Assembly (NCBI RefSeq): GCF_914271435.1
Contig: NZ_CAJZAI010000023.1
Coordinates: forward strand, 1-55,555
Source of the DNA: Cupriavidus laharis
GTDB lineage: Bacteria > Pseudomonadota > Gammaproteobacteria > Burkholderiales > Burkholderiaceae
Reading direction: 5' to 3'
Length of the DNA stretch: 55,555 nt
This document shows positions 17,217-28,775 of this stretch, piece after piece. The notes under the pieces were generated by a model, which did not search any database, was not told the origin of the DNA, and saw only the letters and a program-made list of their open reading frames with translations. Position 1 is the first letter of the stretch. Each line of letters opens with the position of its first letter. Both the position numbers and the translations under genes were made by a program.

Positions 17217-18050
17217 ATGACCGAACTTGACGAAGACGACGCCAAGCTGCGCTCCGGTATCCAGTCCATCGAGGTAGGTTTCAAGCTGCTGCAGGCGCTG
17301 GCCGCCTCGCCGCGCGCCATGATGCTGCGCGACCTCGCCGCCGCTGCCGAGATGAACCCGGCCAAGGCGCACCGCTACCTGGTCAGCTTCCTGCGCCTCG
17401 GTGTGGTGGCGCAGGATCCGGTAAGCGGGCGCTATGACCTGGGGCCGTTCGCACTGCAGCTCGGCCTGGCCGGCCTGAACCGGCTGGATCCGGTCAAGAA
17501 GGCGCGCCCGATCCTGTCGCAGCTGCGGGACGAGATCGACCTGACCGCGGGGATCGCGGTGTGGGGCAACCACGGGCCCACCATCGTGCACTGGGAGGAA
17601 TCGAGCCATCCGGTCACCGTCAGCCTGCGGCTCGGCGACGTGATGCCCATGCTGAACTCCGCCACCGGCCGCCTGTACGGCGCGTACCTGTCGCGCAAGC
17701 AGACCCAGCCGCTGATCGACCGCGAACTGGCCGCGCGCGGGCAGGACGACGTGCCGGACATTCCGGCCAGCCTCGCGGACTACGAAGCGCTCTGCGCCGA
17801 CGTGCGGGCACAGGGCGCGGCGCGTACGCGCGGCGGCGTGCTGCCCGGCATCAACGCATTCTCGATGCCGGTATTCGACGCCAACGGCCATCTGGCCATG
17901 GGTTTGATCGTGCTGGGCGCGCAAAGCATATTCGATGCAGAATGGGGCGGTACGGTCGATCGCCGCGTGCGTGAGATCGCCCAACAGCTTTCATCGGAAC
18001 TCGGCTACCTTGGCGCCGCCCAACCGGCCGGACGGAACGGCCACTCCTGA
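17217..18050 (+). CDS. IclR-family transcriptional regulator
   Basis: DNA-binding regulator of 277 residues. The N-terminal winged helix (about 14-75) has SIEVGFKLLQALAASPRAMMLRDLA and PAKAHRYLVSFLRLGVV. The effector domain follows with WGNHGPTIVHWEES and ends FSMPVFDANGHLAMGLIVLG. It is divergent from the Bug-FAH unit, which it probably controls in response to a related small acid. The start at 17217 fits the domain; an in-frame ATG at 17127 would add 30 residues of low-complexity leader. Confidence 0.9.
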   Translation: MTELDEDDAKLRSGIQSIEVGFKLLQALAASPRAMMLRDLAAAAEMNPAKAHRYLVSFLRLGVVAQDPVSGRYDLGPFALQLGLAGLNRLDPVKKARPILSQLRDEIDLTAGIAVWGNHGPTIVHWEESSHPVTVSLRLGDVMPMLNSATGRLYGAYLSRKQTQPLIDRELAARGQDDVPDIPASLADYEALCADVRAQGAARTRGGVLPGINAFSMPVFDANGHLAMGLIVLGAQSIFDAEWGGTVDRRVREIAQQLSSELGYLGAAQPAGRNGHS

Positions 18051-19101
18051 TTCCCGCGCCAGAACCGGCGCCGACCCGCGCGCTTGGCGGCGGCGGCGCT
18101 GGGTCATCGTCATTGTGCTGGTGCTGCTCGTGCATGTGCTGGCCGTGATCGGCTTCCTGCGCATGCCCGGCCCGCTGATTCCGCTCGATGTGAGCGATAC
18201 GCCGACGCTGGAAGCGGTGCTGCTGCCGCCGCCGAAGCCCGCCCGCCCGCCTCCCGCCGTGCCCCATCCGGCGCCCAGGCCGCGTCCGGCCCCGCCGCAA
18301 CCCGCACCGAAGGCGCCTGAAACGCCGCCCGCACCGCCCGTGGCGACGTCCGAAGGCGGCACCACCGAGACAGCCACTGGTCCCGGTGGCAGCGGCACTG
18401 CGCCGGCTGCCGCGCCAACACCGTCTCCACCGGCGCCATCCGGCCCACCTGCGCAGGAAGGCGAGAAGTACATGGCGCCGCCGTCGGCCACCATGCACTA
18501 CGCCAGTTTCGTCAATGGTGTGCAGAACCCGGACGGGCTGATCCGCTGGGAGCAGGACGGCAAGCGCTATCGCCTGTCGATCGAAACGCGCGTGCTGTGG
18601 TTCCGCTTCGCATTCCAGAGCAGCGGCGCCATGACCGAGAACGGCCTGCTGCCGGAGCGCTACGAGGAAAACCGGCGCGGCAAGTCTGAGGCCGCGCGTT
18701 TCGACCAGGCCGCCGGCACGGTGGCGTTTTCGCCGGGCACGCAGGCGGCCCTGCCGCCTGGCGCACAGGACCGGTTCAGCGTCTTCCTGCAACTGGTCGG
18801 GCGGGTACGCGGCAATCCGCAACGCTATGCGGCGCCGGGCGTCACCGAAACATTCCAGGTTGCCGATACGCGGGACATGCAACCGATGCAGGTGCAGTAT
18901 GTTGGAGAGGAAGAGATCGATACCGGCCGCGGCATGGTACGCGCCAAGCACTTCGTGCGGCTGCAACGGCATGCGGGCGACCGGCGGCGCGTCGAAATCT
19001 GGCTCGCGCAGTCGCTCGGTTGGATGCCGGTGCGGTTGCGCCAGACCGAGCCGGACGGCACGCAGATCGACCTCGTCTACCGCAGTACCGAGGGCCAGTA
19101 G
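18010..19101 (+). CDS. DUF3108 protein with TonB-like N-terminus
   Basis: With the TTG at 18010 the protein has 363 residues. One membrane helix at about 38-52 carries a His (LVLLVHVLAV) and is followed by a Pro-rich spacer of about 90 residues, an arrangement like TonB. The rest is a periplasmic DUF3108 domain (YASFVNGVQNPDG onward to the stop). The start is unsure: ATG at 17935 or GTG at 17971 would overlap the IclR gene by about 80-115 bases, TTG by 41. Function of DUF3108 is unknown; a periplasmic or envelope role is likely. Confidence 0.75.
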   Translation: MAPPNRPDGTATPDSRARTGADPRAWRRRRWVIVIVLVLLVHVLAVIGFLRMPGPLIPLDVSDTPTLEAVLLPPPKPARPPPAVPHPAPRPRPAPPQPAPKAPETPPAPPVATSEGGTTETATGPGGSGTAPAAAPTPSPPAPSGPPAQEGEKYMAPPSATMHYASFVNGVQNPDGLIRWEQDGKRYRLSIETRVLWFRFAFQSSGAMTENGLLPERYEENRRGKSEAARFDQAAGTVAFSPGTQAALPPGAQDRFSVFLQLVGRVRGNPQRYAAPGVTETFQVADTRDMQPMQVQYVGEEEIDTGRGMVRAKHFVRLQRHAGDRRRVEIWLAQSLGWMPVRLRQTEPDGTQIDLVYRSTEGQ

Positions 19102-19153
19102 CGGCGCGCGGTGCTGTCCGCGTTCATCCGCCAACCCTTCAAGGAGCTCCGTC

Positions 19154-20002
19154 ATGACCGCCAGCACCGCAGCCACCGCACCAAGCGAGACGCATCGCAT
19201 CTACGCCGATGGCGCCGACCTGCACGTCCGTGTGGACGGCACCGACGGACCATGGGTGATCCTTGTGCATGCGCTCGGCGCCAACCACATGCTCTGGGAC
19301 GCCACCGCACGCCACCTGTCCGCGCGTTATCGCGTCGTACGCCCGGATATGCGCGGCCATGGCCATAGCGGTGCCCCGATAGGGCCCTACACCATGACGC
19401 GGCTGGCCGACGATGTGACGGCCATCATGGACGCGCTGCAGATCCCGCAGGCACATTTCTGCGGTATTTCGGTGGGCGGCATGATTGGCCAGACGCTGGG
19501 CGTGCGTCATGCCGAGCGCCTGCTGTCGCTGACGCTGGTGGCCACCATCAGCCATACGCCGCTTGATTCGCACCCGATGTGGCACAACCGGATCGGGCAG
19601 GTCGAAGCGCATGGCATGTCCGGCGTGGCAGATGCCACGCTGGAGCGCTGGCTGACCGAGCCCTTCCGCAACGCGCATCCTGACGAAGTCGCGCGCATCC
19701 GCGCCATGCTGTTGGCCACGCCGGTGCGCGGCTATGTCGGCGTGGGGCAGGCCATCATGGCGTTCGACATGACCGGCGCGCTGCCCCGTATCCACTGCCC
19801 GACGCTCGTTGTCGCAGGCGAACACGACCAGGGCGCGACGGTGGCCATGGCGCAATCGATTGCCGCAGCCATTCCCGGTTCGCGGCTCGAAGTCTTGCCG
19901 GGGGCACATCTGGTGCCTGTCGAGGAGCCAGACCGGTTCCACGCCACGCTGGACACCTTTCTCGGCCATGCGGCATGCGGGGCCCAATGCGACGTTCCGT
20001 AA
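19154..20002 (+). CDS. Alpha/beta hydrolase, 3-oxoadipate enol-lactonase-like
   Basis: Hydrolase of 282 residues with the catalytic triad Ser106 (GISVGG), Asp225 (GEHD) and His252 (GAHLVP). The pattern PDMRGHGHSGAP and the GISVGGMIGQTLGVRHAERL block resemble PcaD, which opens beta-ketoadipate enol-lactone. No pca genes are nearby, so the substrate may differ. AAGGAG stands 8 bases before the ATG. It follows the DUF3108 gene by 52 bases. Confidence 0.83.
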   Translation: MTASTAATAPSETHRIYADGADLHVRVDGTDGPWVILVHALGANHMLWDATARHLSARYRVVRPDMRGHGHSGAPIGPYTMTRLADDVTAIMDALQIPQAHFCGISVGGMIGQTLGVRHAERLLSLTLVATISHTPLDSHPMWHNRIGQVEAHGMSGVADATLERWLTEPFRNAHPDEVARIRAMLLATPVRGYVGVGQAIMAFDMTGALPRIHCPTLVVAGEHDQGATVAMAQSIAAAIPGSRLEVLPGAHLVPVEEPDRFHATLDTFLGHAACGAQCDVP

Positions 20003-20036
20003 GGCACAACACAGTGGTGCCCGATTCTCAAGAAAC

Positions 20037-20066
20037 TTGTTGGTGTTGCCGTTGCCCAACTTATAA
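20037..20066 (+). promoter_or_regulatory. Candidate promoter of the DUF3567 gene
   Basis: TTGTTG (20037-20042), 18-bp spacer, TTATAA (20061-20066). It leaves a leader of about 145 bases before the ATG at 20217, in which no known RNA element was recognised. Confidence 0.45.
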
Positions 20067-20216
20067 AGGCAGCAAACGTTGTATCCGTACGGCGGCCCGC
20101 ACGCAAAACTTGAAATTGCCGTGGCCGCCCCTAGCTTGGAGGTAACGACGCGGCGCCCCGCTCAACGGCAACAATGAAAAGGCCGGCCGCCCAACCATGA
20201 CGCCAGGAGGTGTGCC

Positions 20217-20474
20217 ATGCAAATGATCTACAACAGCGACAACTACTGCATCGTCGAATTCGGTGCGGATGTCGAGCAAGCGCCTCTCGAGTTCGGTGGC
20301 TACGAAATCGTCGACAAGAACATGAAGCGTGAGATTTTCCTCGGCGGCAAGCTGGCCGAGAACTTCCGTGCGGATGTGCAACGGTTGATTGAAAGCGAGC
20401 CGTCGGTGGAAGAGGTGGATGATTTCCTTGGTAAGTTCGATACGGTGATGACGCATCCGTTGGTGATGCACTGA
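20217..20474 (+). CDS. DUF3567 family protein
   Basis: Small acidic protein of 85 residues, MQMIYNSDNYCIVEFG onward, matching the Burkholderiales DUF3567 family of unknown function. A very strong ribosome site, AGGAGGTG, precedes the ATG by 5 bases, so it is probably made in quantity. It is a single-gene unit with its own promoter and terminator. Confidence 0.82.
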   Translation: MQMIYNSDNYCIVEFGADVEQAPLEFGGYEIVDKNMKREIFLGGKLAENFRADVQRLIESEPSVEEVDDFLGKFDTVMTHPLVMH

Positions 20475-20507
20475 GGTTTGTTTTGTTACCTGGCATGTGG
20501 CATCTGG

Positions 20508-20546
20508 CAACGCCCGCGGTTATGAACTGCGGGCGTTGTTGTTTTT
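20508..20546 (+). terminator. Rho-independent terminator after DUF3567
   Basis: Stem CAACGCCCGC/GCGGGCGTTG with an 11-nt loop, followed by TTGTTTTT. Confidence 0.85.
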
Positions 20547-20660
20547 AGGGCGCTCTCTGGAGTGTTGGCGTTGTGGTGCTTGGCGGGCGCTGCTCTTTCG
20601 CCGGCGTAGCCGGCGGCCTCCCAGCCCTTGGCGAATGTGCCGTGCGCGGTCGGCACCCCT

Positions 20661-21053
20661 TCAATACTGCTCCCACTCCATCCCCTCGAACCTCCACCCA
20701 TTCACCGTATTCCGATGCCGCTCCGCATCGAGGTCGCCTTCAAATCCATGCAATACGTGATACACATTCGAGAAACCGGCGCCTTCGAGCGCGCGTGCCG
20801 CCGCCGTGGAGCGATTGCCGCTGCGGCAGATCAGCAGCACGGGCCGGCCTGAAACATGCCCCGCCAGCTTCTTCACGACCTGCACGAAATGCGGATTGAC
20901 TTCCCAGTCCGGCCCGTCGTTCCACGGCACGTTGTGCGCACCTTTGGGGTGGCCGACGAACAAGTACTCCATTTCGCTGCGGCAGTCGATGAACAGCGTA
21001 TCGGGTGATTCCAGCAGCAGCTTCTGGGCATCGGCGGGGCTGAGGTGTTCCAT
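20661..21053 (-). CDS. Rhodanese-like sulfurtransferase
   Basis: Single rhodanese domain of 130 residues. The active-site loop is CRSGNRS with catalytic Cys76; FIDCRSEMEYLFVGHPKGAHNVPW is the usual N-terminal block. No signal peptide, so cytoplasmic. It moves sulfane sulfur to an unknown acceptor. The same frame stays open far upstream across metH on the other strand, but that part is a shadow. It diverges from metH; a role in sulfur-amino-acid metabolism is possible only by position. Confidence 0.9.
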   Translation of the reverse strand: MEHLSPADAQKLLLESPDTLFIDCRSEMEYLFVGHPKGAHNVPWNDGPDWEVNPHFVQVVKKLAGHVSGRPVLLICRSGNRSTAAARALEGAGFSNVYHVLHGFEGDLDAERHRNTVNGWRFEGMEWEQY

Positions 21054-21164
21054 GGCAGGGCGGCGGGGCCGGCGCGAATGCCGGCGGTGGTGATCGTTAC
21101 GCCTCTCAGTGTAGGTCCGCACCCCGCGCACACGCAACCTCGGGCGGCCGCAAGGCCTTGATGC

Positions 21165-21173
21165 ACCTGATAA
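21165..21173 (+). promoter_or_regulatory. Extended -10 promoter candidate for metH
   Basis: TGATAAAAT, in the context GCACCTGATAAAATCGCC, about 45 bases before the metH ATG. The same GCACCTGATAAAAT string stands before argS (29974-29987). Confidence 0.45.
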
Positions 21174-21218
21174 AATCGCCTTCTTGACGATTCGTTCCGC
21201 CTTTTCACAGTCCCCGCC

Positions 21219-22274
21219 ATGAGTGCCCCTGACCAACCCTCCGTACGTCCCTATACCCGGGCTGCCATCCTGCCCCGGCTGCTGCGCGAGCGCATTCTGA
21301 TCCTGGACGGCGCCATGGGCACCATGATCCAGCGCTACAAGCTCGGCGAAGCCGACTACCGGGGCGAGCGGTTCGCGGAACACAAGGTGGACGTGAAGGG
21401 CAACAACGAGCTGCTGGTGCTCACGCGCCCGCAGGTCATCAGCGAGATCCACGAGCAGTATCTTGCTGCCGGCGCGGACATCATCGAGACCAATACCTTC
21501 GGCGCCACGCGCGTGGCGCAGGAGGACTACAAGATGGCCGACCTCGCGTATGAGATGAACGTCGAGGCGGCAAAGCTTGCGCGCGCGGCCTGCGACAAAT
21601 ACAGCACGCCCGACAAGCCGCGCTTCGTCGCCGGCGCGTTTGGCCCGACGCCGAAGACCGCCAGCATCTCGCCCGATGTGAACGACCCGGGCGCGCGCAA
21701 TGTCACGTTCGAGGAACTGCGCGCGTCCTACTACGAGCAGGGCAAGGGCTTGCTCGATGGCGGCGCCGATGTTTTCCTGGTGGAAACCATCTTCGATACG
21801 CTCAACGCCAAGGCCGCGCTGTTCGCGATCGACCAGCTGTTCGAGGACACCGGCGAGCGCCTGCCCGTGATGATCTCCGGCACCGTGACCGATGCGTCGG
21901 GCCGCATTCTCTCGGGCCAGACCGTGGAAGCATTCTGGAACAGCCTGCGCCACGTGAAGCCCGTCACCTTCGGCCTGAACTGCGCGCTGGGCGCGACGCT
22001 GATGCGTCCGTACATCGCCGAACTGGCGAAGGTGTGCGACGTGGCCATCTCGTGCTACCCCAACGCCGGCCTGCCGAACCCGATGAGCGAGACCGGCTTC
22101 GACGAAACGCCGGAAGTCACCTCGTCGCTGGTGGAGGAATTCGCCGCATCCGGCCTGGTGAACCTGGTGGGCGGCTGCTGCGGCACGACGCCCGAACACA
22201 TTGCCGCAATCGCCCAGCGCGTGGCCAACAAGACCCCGCGCACGTGGCCGGGCCAGTACAGCGAAGCCGCTTGA
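21219..22274 (+). CDS. metH: Methionine synthase, homocysteine-binding part (split MetH)
   Basis: Homocysteine S-methyltransferase domain of 351 residues, equal to the N-terminal module of cobalamin-dependent MetH. Zinc ligands are Cys255 (GLNCALGA) and Cys320-Cys321 (GGCCGTTPEH); ILDGAMGTMIQRY opens the domain. In E. coli this module is fused to the rest of a 1227-residue protein. Here the next gene supplies the folate, cobalamin and activation modules, 19 bases downstream. Both must act together to methylate homocysteine. Intact zinc ligands argue that the split is functional. Confidence 0.93.
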   Translation: MSAPDQPSVRPYTRAAILPRLLRERILILDGAMGTMIQRYKLGEADYRGERFAEHKVDVKGNNELLVLTRPQVISEIHEQYLAAGADIIETNTFGATRVAQEDYKMADLAYEMNVEAAKLARAACDKYSTPDKPRFVAGAFGPTPKTASISPDVNDPGARNVTFEELRASYYEQGKGLLDGGADVFLVETIFDTLNAKAALFAIDQLFEDTGERLPVMISGTVTDASGRILSGQTVEAFWNSLRHVKPVTFGLNCALGATLMRPYIAELAKVCDVAISCYPNAGLPNPMSETGFDETPEVTSSLVEEFAASGLVNLVGGCCGTTPEHIAAIAQRVANKTPRTWPGQYSEAA

Positions 22275-22293
22275 GCCAGCGAGACAACAAGAC

Positions 22294-25041
<2,748 letters not shown>

Positions 25042-25059
25042 CCGCATGCATCGCCGGGG

Positions 25060-25079
25060 GTGCCGCGATCGCGCGGCAC
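25060..25079 (+). terminator. Hairpin after metH, no T-run
   Basis: GTGCCGCG/CGCGGCAC with loop ATCG, 19 bases after the metH stop. Without a T-run its terminator role is doubtful. Confidence 0.35.
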
Positions 25080-25303
25080 GCTCGTGGCGCAGGTCGTTGA
25101 TGCGGCAGGAAATCCGCCTTGCATCGCAGCACGGACGTGCCTGAAGCGGCGTTCGCGCCGCTTCACAACTCCTTACACTGCATTGCAATCGCTCACAGAC
25201 CGGGGGCGGGCGTCCCCCTAGACTGGCTCCAAGTTCACGTGAACAACAGCGTGAATGCCGCGGTGAATGTTTCCTCGCGGATCACCCTGAAAGGAGCCTT
25301 TCC

Positions 25304-25678
25304 ATGAAGAAACTGCTGATCTCCCTGTCCGCCCTGTCGATCGCTGCTGCTTCCTCGCTGGCCATGGCGCAAGGCACTGGTACCACCACGGGCAACCCTG
25401 GCATGAAGGCCGATGTCGGTGCCGCCGTGACCGCGCCGGCTCCGGCTGCCGCAGGCGCGCAAGCGGGCGTGGGTGCGTCGACTTCGCTGGACAAGGGCAC
25501 AGCGGCCACCCCGGCCACTCCGGCTACTCCAGCCACGCCTGCAACCCCGGCCGATCCGGCCAAGGCCGATGCCGGCAAGGCGAAGGCCAAGCACGGTGCC
25601 AAGTCGCACAAGAAGGAAAAGGCTGACGCCACCCTGGGCGCAAGCGCAGGTGCCGAAGCAGGCGCCAAGGCACAGTAA
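25304..25678 (+). CDS. Small secreted Ala/Thr/Pro-repeat protein
   Basis: Hypothetical protein of 124 residues. A clear signal peptide (MKKLLISLSALSIAAASSLAMAQ) is followed by a low-complexity region: five tandem Ala-Thr-Pro triplets near residues 67-81, then a Lys-rich stretch (AKAKHGAKSHKKEKAD) and an Ala/Gly tail. AAAGGAG stands before the ATG and a strong terminator after the stop, so it is a real single-gene unit. Likely periplasmic; function unknown. Confidence 0.75.
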   Translation: MKKLLISLSALSIAAASSLAMAQGTGTTTGNPGMKADVGAAVTAPAPAAAGAQAGVGASTSLDKGTAATPATPATPATPATPADPAKADAGKAKAKHGAKSHKKEKADATLGASAGAEAGAKAQ

Positions 25679-25748
25679 GCGCGGGCCGGCTTGGCCGGCT
25701 CCTCCGTATCGGGCCCGACCGTGGGCCGATACGGCTTGACGCAACGCA

Positions 25749-25788
25749 GCAGAGCGGGACGGACCTCCAGCCGTCCCGCTCTGCTTTT
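25749..25788 (+). terminator. Strong Rho-independent terminator
   Basis: A 14-bp perfect stem GCAGAGCGGGACGG/CCGTCCCGCTCTGC with an 8-nt loop, then TTTT. Confidence 0.87.
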
Positions 25789-25881
25789 GTACGTCCGGTT
25801 GCCACCCGGGCCGCCATTGCTCCTTCTGCGCTTACGCGTCTTGTCAGCCTGACACCGACAGTCTGCGACGCCCCGCGGCAC

Positions 25882-25887
25882 TACAAT
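25882..25887 (+). promoter_or_regulatory. Candidate -10 for the response-regulator gene
   Basis: TACAAT in GGCACTACAATGCATAG, 67 bases before the ATG; -35 unclear. Confidence 0.35.
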
Positions 25888-25953
25888 GCATAGACAGCAA
25901 GCGGTTCCGCCTGCAACCGAATTTATTGGGCGAAAGCCCTACCAGTGGAGCCC

Positions 25954-26589
25954 ATGATGATCCGCGTCCTGATCGCCGATGATCACGAGATTGTTCGCGC
26001 GGGGTTGCGTCAGTTCCTTGCTGATGAGCCTGATATCCAGGTCACCGGCGAGGCCGGCAGCGGCGACGAAGTCATGGCGCAACTGCGCGACGGCGAGTTC
26101 GACGTGCTGGTGCTGGACATCTCTATGCCGGAACGCAATGGCATCGACGTGCTCAAGCTGATCCGCCAGCGCAAGCCGGACTTGCCGGTGCTGATCCTCT
26201 CGACCTATCCCGAAGACCAGTACGCGATCAATCTGATCCGCGCGGGCGCTTCGGGCTACCTCACCAAGGAGAGCGATCCGGATGACCTGGTCAAGGCCAT
26301 CCGCACCGTGGCCCAGGGCCGACGCTATGTCAGCACGGCCGTGGCGGACCTGCTGATCGGCGGGCTCGACAAGCCGACCGAGCAGCCGGTGCACCAGATG
26401 CTGTCCGAGCGCGAGTTCCAGATTTTCTGCAAGCTGTCGCGCGGCCAGTCGGTATCGGTGATCGCGGACGAGCTCTTCCTGAGCGTGAAGACCGTCAGCA
26501 CCTACCGTTCGCGCATCCTGGAGAAAATGGGCATGAAGACTAACGCGGACCTGACCTATTACGCCATCAAGAACGGCCTGGTCGAATGA
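25954..26589 (+). CDS. NarL/FixJ-family response regulator
   Basis: Two-domain regulator of 211 residues. The receiver domain has phospho-acceptor Asp55 (LVLDISMP) with DD at 9-10 and LTKES carrying the conserved Lys. The C-terminal LuxR-type helix-turn-helix is at about 145-205 (LSEREFQIFCKLSRG, FLSVKTVSTYRSRILEKMG). ATG at 25954 is favoured by a TGGAG ribosome site; GTG at 25945 is in frame. The likely partner is the convergent CHASE3 histidine kinase at 27088-28497. It resembles GacA/UvrY and other NarL-type regulators; targets are unknown. Confidence 0.9.
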   Translation: MMIRVLIADDHEIVRAGLRQFLADEPDIQVTGEAGSGDEVMAQLRDGEFDVLVLDISMPERNGIDVLKLIRQRKPDLPVLILSTYPEDQYAINLIRAGASGYLTKESDPDDLVKAIRTVAQGRRYVSTAVADLLIGGLDKPTEQPVHQMLSEREFQIFCKLSRGQSVSVIADELFLSVKTVSTYRSRILEKMGMKTNADLTYYAIKNGLVE

Positions 26590-26660
26590 CGGTATGCAAT
26601 CCCGCCGCGATGGCTGTCGCAAGGCGCCGGGTGCAATCATCCACTGAACGTCGTTGAAGA

Positions 26661-27071
26661 ATGTCGGAGCAGCCTTTGAACCCCTCATACCGGGCACTAC
26701 GCGTTCTGCTGATCGAGGATTCGGCAGTCCTGCGAGGCATGCTCCTTGAATACCTGAGCGACTTTCCACATGTGCGGAGTGTCGACTGGGCCGATACCGA
26801 GGCCATGGCGCTGCGCATGGTCACCGGCGACCAGCCATATGACGTGGTCATCGTCGACCTGCAGCTGCGCCAGGGCAATGGCATCAATGTGCTGAGGGCC
26901 ATGAAGAGCAAGGGCTTGCCCGGCCTGCGCATCGTCTACACCAACCACGCGCAGGTTGCCATATACCGGCACCAGTGCGCCGAGGCCGGTGCCGACTATT
27001 TCTTCGACAAGTCGCTGGAACTCGAACAGGTGTTCCGTGTGATCGAGGAACACGCGGCGGCCGGTTCCTGA
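26661..27071 (+). CDS. Stand-alone receiver-domain protein
   Basis: A single CheY-like receiver of 136 residues with no output domain: acidic pair at 19-20 (LLIEDSAVL), phospho-acceptor Asp66 (VIVDLQLRQGNG), conserved Thr in IVYTNHA and Lys in FFDKS. It may compete for, or relay, phosphate from the adjacent kinase. It lies 71 bases after the NarL-type regulator and converges on the kinase gene with 16 bases between stops. Confidence 0.88.
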   Translation: MSEQPLNPSYRALRVLLIEDSAVLRGMLLEYLSDFPHVRSVDWADTEAMALRMVTGDQPYDVVIVDLQLRQGNGINVLRAMKSKGLPGLRIVYTNHAQVAIYRHQCAEAGADYFFDKSLELEQVFRVIEEHAAAGS

Positions 27072-27087
27072 TTTCGCGGCTTCCTGA

Positions 27088-28497
27088 TTATTCCTGAGAG
27101 GTCTCGCTGGCCGGCTCCTCTGCCGGCGCCAGTACCGATGCGGTGAGCGGCACTTCGACGCGGATGCTCACCCCCGTGTTCGGCGACGACACGATCTGCA
27201 TGCTGCCGCCCAGCGCCGTCACGCGCTGCTCCATGCCGAGCAGGCCGTGGTGCCCGGCGGTACTGCCGGCATCGAAATCCAGCGGCAGGCCCTTGCCGTC
27301 GTCGTGGATCGCCAGGGTCAGCTGCTCGTCAGTGCAGCCGAGCGACAGCCGGATATGGCTGGCCTGCGAGTACTTGCTGGCATTGGTCAGCGACTCCTGC
27401 GCGATGCGGTAGAGCGCGATCGCGGCATCGTCGCGCAGCGGCGGCAGGTCGTCCGGCACGCTGACCTCGGCCTCCCAGTGGTTGCGCCCCGCGACATCCT
27501 CCACCAGCTGGCACAGCGCGGCGCGCAGCCCCAGGTTGAGCAGCACGGTGGGCCGCAGGTCTTCGATCAGGCGGCGCTTGATCTGAATGCCCTGGTCCAC
27601 ATGCAGCATCACGCGCGACAGCTTCTCCGCGGCTTCGGGATGGTTGTCCTGCACGCGCCGGCGCACCCAGTGCAGGTCCAGCTTGATGGCCGTCAGAATG
27701 GCGCCGAGCTCGTCGTGCAGTTCGCGTGCAAGGCGGGTCTTCTCGTCCTCGGTCACGCGCTGCAGGTGACCGGCCAGCGCCGACAGCTGGCGCGTGCGCG
27801 CGCGCACCTTGCGCTCCAGCCGGATACCTTCTTCCTCAGCCTGCGAGCGTGCTACCTCGGACGAGGTCAGGCGCTTGGCGTGGCCCAGCCCCACGGTGAC
27901 CAGCAGCACGATATTGATGGCGGTGAGCAGGCCGATGCCATAGCGCGACAGTTGCAAGTTACGCTCCGCGCCTTCCAGCCGGCGAGCCACGGCCCCGGCT
28001 TCCCGCGCCTGCAGCTGGTCCAGGCCGCGGCGCGCGTTGTCCATGGTCTGCTTGCCGTAGTCGGTACGCACAAGGTCCAGTGCCACGGCCAGGTCGCGCT
28101 TGCCATACAGCATGGTCAGCGCCATCTCGTTGAGCTTGCTGCTGATCTGCTTGGACGTTTCGCCGAACAGCTTCAGCGCTTCGGCGTCGCCGGCATAGTC
28201 GGCGCGGATCTGAGCCATCAGTTCGTTGATGCGCGGCAGCGCCTGGTAGTAGGGCTCCAGGTAGCTGTCCTTGCCAGTCAGCAGGAAGCCGCGCTGGCCG
28301 GCCTCGGCATTGACCAGTTCGCCGTTGAGCGCGGCCAGCTGGGTTTGCACGCGCTGGGAGCGGATGACATCGGTGTAGCTTTCGCGGAGCCGGATGTTGC
28401 CGGTTTCGGACGCGACCAGCACCGCCAGTGTCAGCAGGATGCCGCCAGCGAGCAGCAGGGTATGGGGCAGGAATGACTGATTGAACTGCTTGAACAT
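27088..28497 (-). CDS. CHASE3-domain sensor histidine kinase (HisKA_3 type)
   Basis: Membrane sensor kinase of 469 residues. Membrane helices lie at about 12-30 and 186-204, flanking a periplasmic CHASE3-like domain (AGQRGFLLTGKDSYLEPY). A coiled stretch leads to the HisKA_3 dimerisation domain with His261 (LARELHDELGAIL). The HATPase_c domain follows with the N-box ESLTNASKYSQA and G-box DDGKGL. NarL-type regulators pair with this kinase class, so the neighbours at 25954 and 26661 are the probable partners. The ATG at 28497 follows GAGGAA; an upstream ATG at 28548 is less likely. Confidence 0.9.
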   Translation of the reverse strand: MFKQFNQSFLPHTLLLAGGILLTLAVLVASETGNIRLRESYTDVIRSQRVQTQLAALNGELVNAEAGQRGFLLTGKDSYLEPYYQALPRINELMAQIRADYAGDAEALKLFGETSKQISSKLNEMALTMLYGKRDLAVALDLVRTDYGKQTMDNARRGLDQLQAREAGAVARRLEGAERNLQLSRYGIGLLTAINIVLLVTVGLGHAKRLTSSEVARSQAEEEGIRLERKVRARTRQLSALAGHLQRVTEDEKTRLARELHDELGAILTAIKLDLHWVRRRVQDNHPEAAEKLSRVMLHVDQGIQIKRRLIEDLRPTVLLNLGLRAALCQLVEDVAGRNHWEAEVSVPDDLPPLRDDAAIALYRIAQESLTNASKYSQASHIRLSLGCTDEQLTLAIHDDGKGLPLDFDAGSTAGHHGLLGMEQRVTALGGSMQIVSSPNTGVSIRVEVPLTASVLAPAEEPASETSQE

Positions 28498-28775
28498 GAG
28501 GCAATTCCTCGATGGAGCGCTTGCCGCAGGGTGCGGCCATGGGATCACATCCTCCGGGCGGGGTCAACCTGTAACCGTGGCGATGGACGCTGCGCGTGCC
28601 GCCAACGGGGCGGCATTGTAGGACTCGGCTGACAGCGGAATCGGCCCGCTGTCGGTGTCTGCGCCGGGGGTGGCTTCCTACGATGAGGCTATGAGCTTGT
28701 TCGTGGCCACGCAAGCCCTAACCGTTGATCCGGCCCGCCATGTGGGCAGGAATCGCTACATTCGGGAGTCCAGTC

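Noticed and set aside
21054..21218. S-adenosylhomocysteine or cobalamin riboswitch before metH
   Set aside because: Neither the SAH riboswitch core nor a B12 box could be found in the 165 bases.
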